In this document: in pieces, positions 45,802 to 57,300 of the stretch
How the letters are laid out: each line of letters begins with the position of its first letter
Position numbering within the stretch: position 1 is the first letter of the stretch
Origin: Aporhodopirellula rubra
GTDB taxonomy: Bacteria > Planctomycetota > Planctomycetia > Pirellulales > Pirellulaceae
Assembly: GCF_014192335.1 (NCBI RefSeq)
Contig: NZ_JACHXU010000012.1
Location: forward strand, 196,687 to 260,686
DNA: 64,000 nt
Direction of reading: 5' to 3'
Translations under genes and position numbers: made by a program
The notes under the pieces: generated by a model
Database searches by the model: none
The model's input: the letters and a program-made list of their open reading frames with translations, nothing else
What the model was told of the DNA's origin: nothing

Positions 45802-48075
45802 TCACGGGGAGATTTCTCCGTTCAGGTTGTCGTTGAGATCGAGTTCGATCATGCGTGGTTCCGCAATCAACGATTCCCCGGATTGATCTTCGTCGTTCGG
45901 CGATTCGGGCAACGGTTGGGCCCACGTTTCGAGTGACAGTTGGCGTTCATCGATCGGCGCCGTTTGCAGGACTTCTACCCCGATACTGTTGCCCGGTCGG
46001 ATCGGCTCGACACCTTCGCGGATGAGGAAGGTTCCCATTGCTTGTTGAAGAGCAATGAGTTCGAGGATGTAATTGACCTGCGCCGACACGTAGGATTGCT
46101 CCGCTTCGGTACGTCGTTTCTGCGTCTCGAGGAGATCTTCGAGAATCAGGGCCGTGGGGCCTCCGTCGCCGGCGAGCATCTCCCACCGTTTCGTCGCAAC
46201 GGCTTCTTCACGCACGGCGGCCGCCAATGTCGCTGCTTTGCTGCGACGAAGATCCGCACCGGCTTTCACACGAATAACCGACGTCTCGATCTCTCGTCTC
46301 GCCGTCAACAACGCATCGCGTAATTCATCACCACGTTGGCGATACCTCAATTGGGCTTCGCGATGCCGACTCTTCGCCGCTCGCCTGCCCCACGGAAGGT
46401 TGTAAGTCAACGCCGCCGTGATCCCCGGCCCGCCGTCGGTGTACTGGTTCACCCACGATTGCCCGATGTTGTTGTTCGAGCTGAGCCCAGCGAGATAGGC
46501 TTCGATGACCGCATTGAGCCGTGGCATCAATTCATTGCGAGTCACGTTGACATCGAGTCCCGCCGAGGCGAGCTGTTCAGTCGCGGCTTGAACATCACCG
46601 CGGTACTCAAGACCGCGAACAATACAGTCCCGCACATTGATTGGTTCTTCAGGAAAGTTCGGCTGTGCGGTCGGAATCAGTTCGATCGAGTCGTCGAGGG
46701 AAATCAACAGTGGACTGCCCACCAACGTTTTCAAACGCACTTGCAAACGCTGCACTTCGGCGCGGAGCTCGATCCTGCGGTCATTGTCCGACGCCAACCG
46801 ACGTTGGATCTTGATCTCCTGCAACGGCCCGGAATCGTAATCCCCACGTGCCGAAACGATCGCCCCGATTCGCTCGCCACGTTCGATTAACGCGAGTTGC
46901 TGAACATAGTGACTGCGTCGTTCGTGCAATCGCCAGAACGCAGACAGTGTTTCAACAAGGTGCCCCTCGAGATCCAACCTCAACTGTTGCCACGCGATCC
47001 GACTGTCGATCGACGCAGCAGTAACCAATCGCGTGTTATAGACCTTGCCACTGGTCGCCATGAGCGGCTGCGTGATGCTGAGGTTCAGCCGCGAATTACC
47101 TTGGTGAGCCGGATCGAAGAAAATACTGTTACTCGTCAGCGTTCCGACCTCTTGGCTTAAATCAATCACCGTCCCTTGACGCGTCAGCTTTCGCACTCCG
47201 GCGTTGGCGGTCCAAGAATCTTGAATCAAGCGAGGTGGTCCGCCGGTCGTCAAGGTGCTGCCGACCGGATCGTTGACACGGTTCACTCCCGTTTCGAGCA
47301 GGACGGCAGGATCGAACGCGGCATCTTGTTGAATGATTTTCTCGTAGGCGATCGAGGTCCGATTGCTGATCGCGGAAATCCGCGGGCTCGATTGCAACGT
47401 GTCGGTCAACATTGTTGCCACGTCAAACTGCAAATAGTTCGGCGCGTCGAGCAGGTAACCGTGCACACGCTCCTGCCACCACGGTTCTTCTCCGATTGCC
47501 GCGTCCGGTGTCGCGGCGGATCTCTCTGCCGGTGCGATCGCTGCATGGGGTGGTGTCGCTCTTGCAGGCGCGACCGGCATTGCCGTCGCCGTCCACCTGT
47601 CCGTCGGCGGTGCTGTTGCCGGAATGCTCCACCGTTGGCCAACGGACTCGTCCTGCACAACCGTCTCGACCGGCGCGATCGCTGAATTTTCTTTCTGCGA
47701 CACGGCCGCTAAGAAAGCTTCAAACGATGCATCCACGTTATCCGTATACGGTTTTACGATCTCGTGAGACGGACTCACGTTGCGATCGGCGCGCGCATCC
47801 CCGGACGCAATCGTTTCAGATCCTCGCCTTCCCCAGAATGACGTTCTCGATCGTGCTCCGGAATCGGCGGCGTCTGCCCCTGACGCCATCCAATATCCAG
47901 CCAACACGGTCGTAGAAACGGCAAACATTGCCACCAGAAGACGTTTTGAGCTTCGTTTTGTCACGTGCGCACGTGATCCCGATGCGATTCGCAGGAATCG
48001 CACGAGTCGGTAATCGCGGCGAGCGTGCCTTGGGCGAAGCATCCCTATCCGGTCGAAAAGGTGATTAGGCGTCAT
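45802..48075 (-). CDS. TolC-family outer-membrane export channel
   Basis: The outer-membrane exit duct of a tripartite exporter. A 757-residue frame from the ATG at 48075. The likely signal peptide (KRLLVAMFAVSTTVLAGYWMASGADA) only begins near residue 44, so a GTG at 47964 inside a 16-bp palindrome may be the real start. About 120 disordered, Ala/Pro-rich residues precede the TolC domain (about 190-690: SPRISAISNRTSIAYEKIIQ, then LNLSITQPLMATSGKVYNTR, then GPGITAALTYNLPWGRRAAKS), which carries the usual coiled-coil pairs. It is the first gene of the operon divergent from the giant adhesin. Confidence 0.9.
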   Translation of the reverse strand: MTPNHLFDRIGMLRPRHARRDYRLVRFLRIASGSRAHVTKRSSKRLLVAMFAVSTTVLAGYWMASGADAADSGARSRTSFWGRRGSETIASGDARADRNVSPSHEIVKPYTDNVDASFEAFLAAVSQKENSAIAPVETVVQDESVGQRWSIPATAPPTDRWTATAMPVAPARATPPHAAIAPAERSAATPDAAIGEEPWWQERVHGYLLDAPNYLQFDVATMLTDTLQSSPRISAISNRTSIAYEKIIQQDAAFDPAVLLETGVNRVNDPVGSTLTTGGPPRLIQDSWTANAGVRKLTRQGTVIDLSQEVGTLTSNSIFFDPAHQGNSRLNLSITQPLMATSGKVYNTRLVTAASIDSRIAWQQLRLDLEGHLVETLSAFWRLHERRSHYVQQLALIERGERIGAIVSARGDYDSGPLQEIKIQRRLASDNDRRIELRAEVQRLQVRLKTLVGSPLLISLDDSIELIPTAQPNFPEEPINVRDCIVRGLEYRGDVQAATEQLASAGLDVNVTRNELMPRLNAVIEAYLAGLSSNNNIGQSWVNQYTDGGPGITAALTYNLPWGRRAAKSRHREAQLRYRQRGDELRDALLTARREIETSVIRVKAGADLRRSKAATLAAAVREEAVATKRWEMLAGDGGPTALILEDLLETQKRRTEAEQSYVSAQVNYILELIALQQAMGTFLIREGVEPIRPGNSIGVEVLQTAPIDERQLSLETWAQPLPESPNDEDQSGESLIAEPRMIELDLNDNLNGEISP
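47961..47976. promoter_or_regulatory. Perfect 16-bp palindrome at a possible start of the TolC-family gene
   Basis: TCACGTGCGCACGTGA is its own reverse complement. It covers the GTG codon (47964) that would place the signal peptide right at the N-terminus. It may be an operator overlapping the translation start, or chance in GC-rich coding DNA. Confidence 0.3.
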
Positions 48076-48247
48076 GAGACGCGAAGAGATCTAAGAACTG
48101 CAGCAATGCCGCTGCGGGCAGTCGTACACGAAACCTTCACATAAGCGCAAAACTAGTGCACGACTGTCTCTTATTCGGGCCACACCTAGGGTCGGGTTGC
48201 AACGATGATTCCGAAATGACGGGCTGAACTCAAAGGAGCTGGTTGTT

Positions 48248-48263
48248 TTCGGAATTATCCGAA
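48248..48263. promoter_or_regulatory. Inverted repeat between the export operon and the giant adhesin
   Basis: TTCGGAATTATCCGAA: 6-bp perfect arms around ATTA, with an extra TCCGAA half-site at 48210-48215. It lies in the 287-bp divergent intergenic region, so it could serve as a shared operator for both transcripts. Confidence 0.4.
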
Positions 48264-48362
48264 CGGGCTGCCTGACCTGAATAGTTTCCGCATTTAACGC
48301 CTCTCGCCTGTTTTCTCATGAGCACGCAAAGATATGCCGTTTAGGTCAATGAGGTAACATTC

Positions 48363-51300
48363 ATGACCAAACGAAACTTCCATTTCTTTCGACTCGAAGA
48401 TCGCGTGCTCCTTTCCGGTGAAGGGCTCGATCCAACGCTCGAAATGATCCCCGATGGCGACGCCATGGCCGATTTGCAGTCGGACGTCGATGCGTTGCAG
48501 ACCGACCTTGACGCGATCGAAGCCGCGGTGCTGGCCGCCGCTGGCGAAGCGTTGCCCAACGATACCGACGACGGACCGTCCGACGTCGAAATTTCGGACA
48601 TCATCGATCCCGCGACGGGCATCGATTCGTTAGACCCGGCACGTCCGATCGAAGTCATTTTCATTGATGCGGGCGTGGAAGATAGTGAATCACTGATCGC
48701 GGGACTGCGTGACAACGGCGAGAACGGCACGCAGTGGGTACTCGTGCATTTGGAGAGTGATTCCAACGGGATCGAGCAGATCACATCAACGCTCAGTTCA
48801 CTCTCGAGTGTTGACGCCATTCATTTGCTCTCGCACGGTGACGGCGAAGGTGTGCAACTGGGCAACGTGAAACTCGACCAGGAAACATCACTGGAGCACG
48901 CCGGTGACATCGCGTCGTGGGGCCATGCCCTGGACAACGACGCTGACTTGCTGATCTACGGTTGTGATTTAGCGAGCACCACCGAGGGTCAAGACTTGAT
49001 CGAGATGCTGGCGCTGGTTTGCAACTGCGACGTCGCGGCCAGTGACGACGCGACCGGACATGCAGACTTGGGTGGTGACTGGATTCTCGAATACTCCGTG
49101 GGCGACGTGACGACAGAGGTTGCGTTCGGATTCGCGGCTCAGGCGTCGTGGTTTGATACCCTGGCAACGATCACGGTCACCACCACCGATGACGAGAACG
49201 ATGGTAACACTTCAAACATCACCGCGCTCGAAGGATCCCCGGGCGGAACGGGGATCTCGCTTCGCGAGGCGATTAGGGCGGCCAACAACACGGCCGGCGC
49301 TGACACGATTGTCCTGGGGGCCGGAACCTACGTCTTGGACATCACGGGCCAGTTCGAGAACGCATCCGTGACGGGCGACCTAGACGTTACGAGCCAAATC
49401 ACGATCACCGGTGATCGCCTTGACACGACTATCCTCGATGCATCCTCGCTCGGCGATCGAATCTTCTACATCACCAACGCCGGTGTCTTAACAATCAGTG
49501 ACATGACGTTGACAGGCGCGTCATCCGGCACCGAGGAAGGGGCAGCCGTCTACAACGAAGGCAATTTCTCGGCGACCGATGTAGCCTTCACCAACAACAC
49601 CGTCGGAAACGTCGGGGGCGGTGCGATCTATTCTCGAGGAACGACGACACTTGATCGCACCTCATTGATCGGGAATACCAGTGGTGCGAGCGGTGGTGCG
49701 ATTCACGTTTACAACGGAACCACCACGATTACCAACTCGACGATCAGCGGCAACACCACGGAATACTATGGCGGTGGTCTCTACGCCGAAAACGCAGGCA
49801 GCACGGTAAACATCGTGCATTCAACGATCGCTGATAACACGGTGCTAAATACCAACGGTTATGGGGGTGGTGTCTACGTTACCGCAGCAACGGTCAACAC
49901 CGAAGCTTCCATCTTTGCGGACAACACGTCCAATTTGGGTGGCAGTGACATCAACGGCACGATTGTCAGCGGCGGCTACAACATCATTGAACACAACAGT
50001 GGTTTCAGCGGCACCGTGGGAACCGACATCGTGGGCAGCGATCCATCCTTGGCTGCGTTAAGCATCGATGCCACATCGGGGCAATCTGTCCATGTGATCG
50101 ACAACAGCAGCATTGCCTACAACGCAGCGACCAGTTCGTCAACGGTGGAAGATCAACGCGGCGTCACACGTGACGGCTCGCCTGACATTGGTGCTTACGA
50201 ACAGGAAGCACCACCAGAGTTGCTTGCGCACTATCAATTCAATTCTGGTTCGGGAGCCACTGACAGTAGCGGCAACGGCTTGGACGGAGTCCTTCAAGGT
50301 GACGCGTCGGTTGACACCACCAGTGGAACGAACCAAGTCGGTGACGGAAAACTGACGCTCGATGGAACGGGTGACTACGTCGACCTATCGGCAAACATCG
50401 GGAGTTTTTCGGGCTTGAGTTCCGGAACCGTTGCTGCCTGGGTCAAACTTTCCACATCGGGATTCTCAACCATCTTCGACATGAGCGACGGTGCGACCAG
50501 CAACTTCGCATCGCTATGGGTTGAAAACGGCAATCTCATTTGGGCGGTCAGCTCGGGCGGCACAGCCCTCATGCGTGCGACCTCGACGGCAACGATTAAC
50601 GACGACACTTGGCATCACGTGGCAGTCACCACCAATGGAAGTGGCACTAAACTCTATATCGATGGGGTGCATCTGACCGGCGGTGACGTGACCTATTCAC
50701 AAGGCGACGCAACGACGACAACCTTTTTGGACGACCTAGCTGGTGCCTCATCCGTCAAACTGGGTGCTTACGACACGGGTTCTGTTGGCGGTGAATTCAC
50801 CGGCCTGATCGATGACGCGAGAGTGTACACCTCCGCCCTCAACGACTCGGACATGACGGCTCTCTATGCCTACCGATCCGAAACTCCCACCGATCTCACC
50901 ATCACAGAAACGAATGATGGCGGTTTGAGCATCAACGAAGACGGCGGAAACGACGCGTATTTGATCGCGGAGGATGGACTGGGCATCCCAACCAACCTTA
51001 CAAAAATCACCTACGAAGTTCAATTTTCGGCAACGCAAACGACATCATTGACACCTCTGATCTCTTACGCGACCGGAGCAGATTCCAATGAATTCATGGT
51101 CAGCTTCCAGGACAACGGCAACTTGCATGTGTTCATAGGAGACCATCTCACATCCTCCGCGATTGACTATCGCACGATCACCGACGGAACTCAACATTCA
51201 CTGGCGTTGACATGGGATTCGTCGGGCGGAGACTGGAAAATTTTTGTCGACGGATTGCTGGTTGACAGTGGAACCGGATTTGCCACTGGAAATACGATCG

Positions 51301-54300
51301 ACAGTGGAGGCACATTAGTATTCGGCCATGAACAAGATTCCCTCGATGGCGGTTACAGCAGCGGACAATTGTTCTCCGGCAAACTCTTTGACGCGAGAGT
51401 ATTTGACGACGTTCGGACTGAATCGGAAATCGCACAAAGCTATCGAAGCGAACTCCCACACGATGAAGCCAACTTGATCGCAAACTGGCGATTCGATGAC
51501 TTGTCGAGCAACGGGATCGCAACCGAATCTGTGTCGGGAAACAATTTAACGGTGAAACATGTTGCAGGTGGCGGTTTCACGAACAGCAATCCCACGCTAA
51601 CTCTCAGCGTCAATGAAAACGCTGCGCAGGGAACAGTGATTGGATTTATCGACGGCTCTGATCTAGAGAGGACGGCCAAAATTTCATCGCTCCTGGCCGC
51701 GGATGCAGATCTACGATACTCGGCTGAAACGGGCAAATTTCACAAGCTTATCAGCACGACCGATACTTGGGTAAACGCGCAGTCCTCTGCCATTGCCATG
51801 ACGTTGGGCGGCGTCTCTGGCCAACTGTTGACAATCGATTCGGCCGCTGAAAATGAGTTAGCTACTTCGTACGCAATCACCGCAGGTGGACACATCTGGC
51901 TTGGCTACTCAGACCAAGTTGTCGAGGGAGAATTCCGAGAGTACACCGGCACATCCGCTGGACGTGTCATTTGGCGTGGTACGGCGTCCGGTACTGCAGT
52001 AGACGGCGTCTATACAAATTGGCAGGCGGGAGAACCTAACGATTCTGGCGGCAGTCAAGATTTTGGAAAACTATACACGACCGGCACCTGGGATGACGAA
52101 GGTAGCGGATCGACATTTCGATCGGTGGTGGAATGGGATGCCGACGCCGTTTTGGACAACGACAATGCGCTGACCTATTCAATTCAATCGCAAACCGTCC
52201 CAGGTGCGTTCGCGATCAATGCCAGCACGGGAACAATAACGGTTGCCGACGGATCGCTGCTGGACTACGAGACCAACGCGACTCACTCGTTGACCGTTCG
52301 CGTGTCGGACGTCGATTCGAATACCTACGATGAAGTTTTCACCATTTCATTAAATGACTTGGTCGAGTCCAACAATGCGCCAACCGATCTGTCGAGCGGC
52401 ATCGAGCTGAATGCCGACGGCGGCAACGACGCCTATTTGGTCGCCGATGATGGGGGAGCAGTATTAGCAGGTCTAAGTCAACTCACTTATGAAACAACCT
52501 TTCAAGCTGAAACCAACACCGACACAATTCTGGTTTCCTACGCATCCACCTCGACTCAGCACAACGACTTTTTGATCGAACTCAACGGCGACGGTACAGC
52601 CAGCATGCTGATCAACGGTAGTGCCGTTATTGCCTCGAGCATTGACTACAATAGTCTAATGGATGGTGAAACTCATCACCTTGCGTTCTCATGGGATAAC
52701 ACCAATGGAAATTGGGCATTATATGTTGATGGTGACCTAACGGATTCCGGTTCTGGTCTTGCCACGGGACAGACTTTGCGAGGTACGGCAGGAACGAGCG
52801 AGCTTGTATTCGGGCAGGAACAGGACGATCTACTTGACGATTTTGATTCAAGTCAAATTTTCTCTGGCACGATCTACGATGTTCGAATTTGGAACGAAGT
52901 CCGCAGCCAAACGGAGATATCCCTTAACTACCAAAACAAAATCAGCGGCGGAAGCATACCATCTGGCCTGATCGCAAATTGGCAGATGGATGGGTTCAAT
53001 GGATTCGGCGAAGTAGTCGACATCGTCAGCGGCAACAACCTAAGCGTCGGTCACGCGACCGGCCCTGGCTTCATCGCCAGCACGCCAGTCGAAGACCTGC
53101 ACATTGCCGAAAACAGTGCCGATGGCACAACCGTTGGCTATGCCATGCCGAGCGATCCGGATGTAAGCAATGACATCGTCAGCGATGGATTGTTCACGGA
53201 AGCGTCCCCGTCGACCAGTCAATACGGTGTCTCAGGTACGTTCGGCGATTGGACGGTCTCTCGAGCTACTGTTGATCTGTTCTCCATCAGCGATTGGCAG
53301 TCTCCGCTTGGTGGACGTGTTGTCAACTTAGACGGCTCTGCACCAGGAACGATTGAACAAACGCTGACCACCGTCGCGGGGCAACAGTACCAAGTCGTCT
53401 TCTCCTTATCAGGAGACTTTAGCGGTGGCGAAGCGGTGAAAAACCTACGAGTGAGTGCGAGCGGGACGAGCGCCAATTTTGAAGCGACTCAAACGAGCAA
53501 TTGGTCGTGGGGTGAAACCGGTGCCTTTGAGCAGCGCAGCTTTACCTTCACAGCGGACGGCAATACCTCGTTGCTCCAGTTCCACTCGCTCGAAGGCGCG
53601 TCGAGCACCTACGGTCCCTACATTGCTGATATTCAAGTCATCGAAATCCCCGCCGCAGTGACGGCGATTTTGGACAACGACGCTTCTCTGTCTTACGACG
53701 CCGGGACCGGAAAATTCTACCGGGCGGTGAACTCATCGATTACTTGGTCGGCCGCACAAACCGCAGCCCTCAACGCGGGCCTCAACGGTATCCAAGGTGA
53801 ACTGGTGACGATCGAATCACAGTACGAGAACGATCTGATTGTCACCCTATCGCAAGGGCTTAGCGACGACGCATGGCTCGGTGCGTCTGACCAAGACACC
53901 GAGGGAACGTGGAAGTGGTACGACGGCACAAACGCAAACGAAACCTTTTGGATTGGCGACGCTGGGGGTACCGCTCAAACGGGACACTACACCAACTGGT
54001 CGACCATCGAGCCTAACGATTCGTTTGGAGAAGACTTCGCAGAAATTAGAAAAGCTACCGGCGAATGGAACGATCTCAACGGGGGCGGAACCAACGCCTA
54101 CATCATCCAGTGGAATGCTGGCGAAGTCCTCTCCAACTTCACGTTCAGCCTGACCGATGACGCGGGCGGTCGCTTTGCGATCAACGAGAGCACCGGCGAA
54201 ATAACCGTCGCGAACGGAACGCTGCTCAACTATGAAGCAGCAAACTCGCACAGCGTTGTTGTGCAAACGACAGATGCAACGGGAAATTCCTATAACGAAT

Positions 54301-57300
54301 CCATGTCGATCGCGGTCGATGATGCCAATGATGCGCCAGTGATGTCGCCATATGCCCCGACGTACAACACAACCGAAGACGCCGCTGCATTCAGCGCAAA
54401 CGTATCCGCACTACTCGGCTCAAGTGTTAGCGATGCTGACACAGGAGCGGTTGAAGGGATCGCAGTCTACGGCCAAACCGGCAGCACGGGAACGCTGGAA
54501 TTCAGCATCAACGGCGGCAGTTCATGGCAAACGTTCAGCTCTCTCTCTGAAACGAATGCCACGTTGCTCCGCGCGACGGACCTGTTTCGGTTCACTCCCG
54601 ATGGAGTCTCGGGCGGAACTATGACGCTGGATTACTACGCGTGGGATCAAACCGATGGAACCGCCGGCTCCGGCGCCGATGTTTCTTCGCGAGGCGGTAC
54701 AACGGCCTACAGCACCACCGATGACACCGTCACGATTAATGTTTCGGATATCAACGATGAACAAACGGTCTCCACCAATGACGGTGCGACGTTCGACGAA
54801 GGCTCGTCGGGCAACACAATCACTTCCGCCATGCTAGAAACCACGGATATCGACAACACCACCAGCGAATTGACTTACTCGGTGACAGGAAGCCCCAGTC
54901 ACGGCCAATTGATGGTTGATGGAATATCCGCAACAACATTCACGCAAGCCGACATCAACGCGGGCCGAGTCACGTACAACCACGACGACAGCGAGAACTT
55001 TTCGGACAGTTTTTCGTTCAGCGTCGATGACGGGGCTGGCGCGGCATCGACGGGTTCGTTCAGCATCACGCTAAACCCGATCAACGACAACGCGGTCGCT
55101 ATCACTAGTGATGGTGGTGGAGCAACCGCCAGCCTCAATGTGAATGAAACGGTGTCCTTCGTCACTCAGGTCACCGTCAGCGATGCTGACATGCCGGGCG
55201 ACACGATGACGTATTCGATCATCGGCGGTACCGACCAAGCGGACTTCACGATCGATTCGTCAGGTAATTTGACGTTTGTCAGCCCACCCGACTACGAAAC
55301 CCCGGACGACAGCGATTCGGACAACGTGTACGAAGTCACGGTCCAGGTCAGCGACGGAGTCCACACCGATAGCCAGACGATCACTGTCACCGTGTTGGAC
55401 GTGCAAAGCACTGCATTAAACGTCACCACCACCTCGGATGTTGATGACACCGGCTTGGGTGCCACCTACACAATTGAAGAACTATATGCCGTTGGCGGGG
55501 GAACCGACGGTGAGATCTCGCTCCGTGAGGCGATCATTGCTGCCAACAACACCCTTGGTCAAGACACGATCAACTTTGAAATTCTCAACAGCGACGCGGG
55601 CTACTCCGGGACCGCAGGAACCGACGCCTACTGGCAAATTTCGCTAACGGCTGCTCTGCCCACGATCACCGAATCTGTCATCCTCGACGGTACATCACAG
55701 ACAACCTTCGGCGGCAACGTCAATCCCGGCACACTCGGAGTCGTTAACGAAGCGGGCACGAACGCTCAAGCAATCAGCGATGTCGAACGACCTGAGATCG
55801 CAATCGTCGGCGCATCGGGCTTTTCGGGAATCGTTATCGGTGGAGACAACGTGACCGTGCAAGGCTTTTCAATGTACGGCTTCTCTTCAGGGGCTGCCAT
55901 CTATATCAACGACGCAGTCCAGAACACATTCATCGACTCGAATGAATTGGGCGTGCCCCCTACCGGCATCACCGATCCGGGGGCTGCTTTGAACAACCAG
56001 ATCCACGTTCAGTCGGTTGGTGCGGACAACGGCACGCTATCAAATAACATTCTCGCGTACTCCAAATCGACCGGACTCTACGCCAGCAACGGGTCCGACG
56101 GATGGTCAATCACCGGCAACCAATTCATCGACAGCGGCTACAACTACAGCAACGGTGACGCGATTGCCATGAACGGTTCGATCGGCGGATCCATTGATGG
56201 TAACTACTTCACCGGCAGTTCCACGCAAGCGATCATCCTATCGGGATCCAGCAGCGGCATCACAATCAGTGACAACACGATCGTTGGCAACGGAGTCGGT
56301 CCCGTCACCGGCTCACACGTGCAGTACGATGCCATCGCGCTGCGAAATGGAACCAACAACATCACGTTGACGCACAACATCATCGCCGAAAACTACGGTG
56401 CAGGTATCCTCGTCAACGATGGCGCCTTTGGCATTGAGATCACCGAAAACTCGATCTACGGAAACGGAAACGTCCTCTCTCGCCAAGGCGCCACCGCCAG
56501 TGGAATCGCTGGCATTGACTTACAGGGCACAGGCGAAAACGCCAGCCTTGGGACGGCGCCTTACTACACCGCTAACGACGCAGGAGATGCCGACACCGGC
56601 GGCAACTCGCTGCAGAACTTCCCCGTCATCACGCAAGCCATCAGCAACGGTTCGCAGATTACGCTTTTGGGCAATTTCAACAGCGTCGCCAATGAAACCT
56701 TCACAATCGAATTCTTTACGTCGGCTTCATACGCCAATGGATATGGACAAGGACAGACTTTCGTCGGTTCGATCAGTGTCACGACCGACGGCAGTGGCAA
56801 TGCCGCGTTCAACTATGTTCGGTCGGGAAGCTTCGATGCCAGCGAATTCGTCACCGCTACGGCGACAAACGACTCAACCAAAGAAACATCGGAGTTTGCG
56901 GCTCAAGTAGCGATAAACGGACCGGTTTACGCAAACCAAGATGACGGACATTTAGAGTTCGATGGAACCGATGACTACGTTGCCATTACGTCGTCACCTG
57001 AATTGACGATGTCGAACACGATGACGATGGAAGCTTGGGTCCGTCCCGATGCGTCGGCGAACACCGATCGCATGATCCTCAATAAGGAAGGTGAATACGA
57101 AATGTCGGTGGACGCAGACGGTTCCATCAAATGGGCGTTTGCCAACTCGGACCCTGGTTGGGCATGGCACGACACGAATTACACCTTGACCGACGGTGAA
57201 TGGGCTCACGTCGCCGTATCCTACAACAACGGAACGGTGTCCACCTACGTCAACGGCGAGCTTGTCGAGGTCTACGAGGGAAGCGGAACCATCGGAGATT

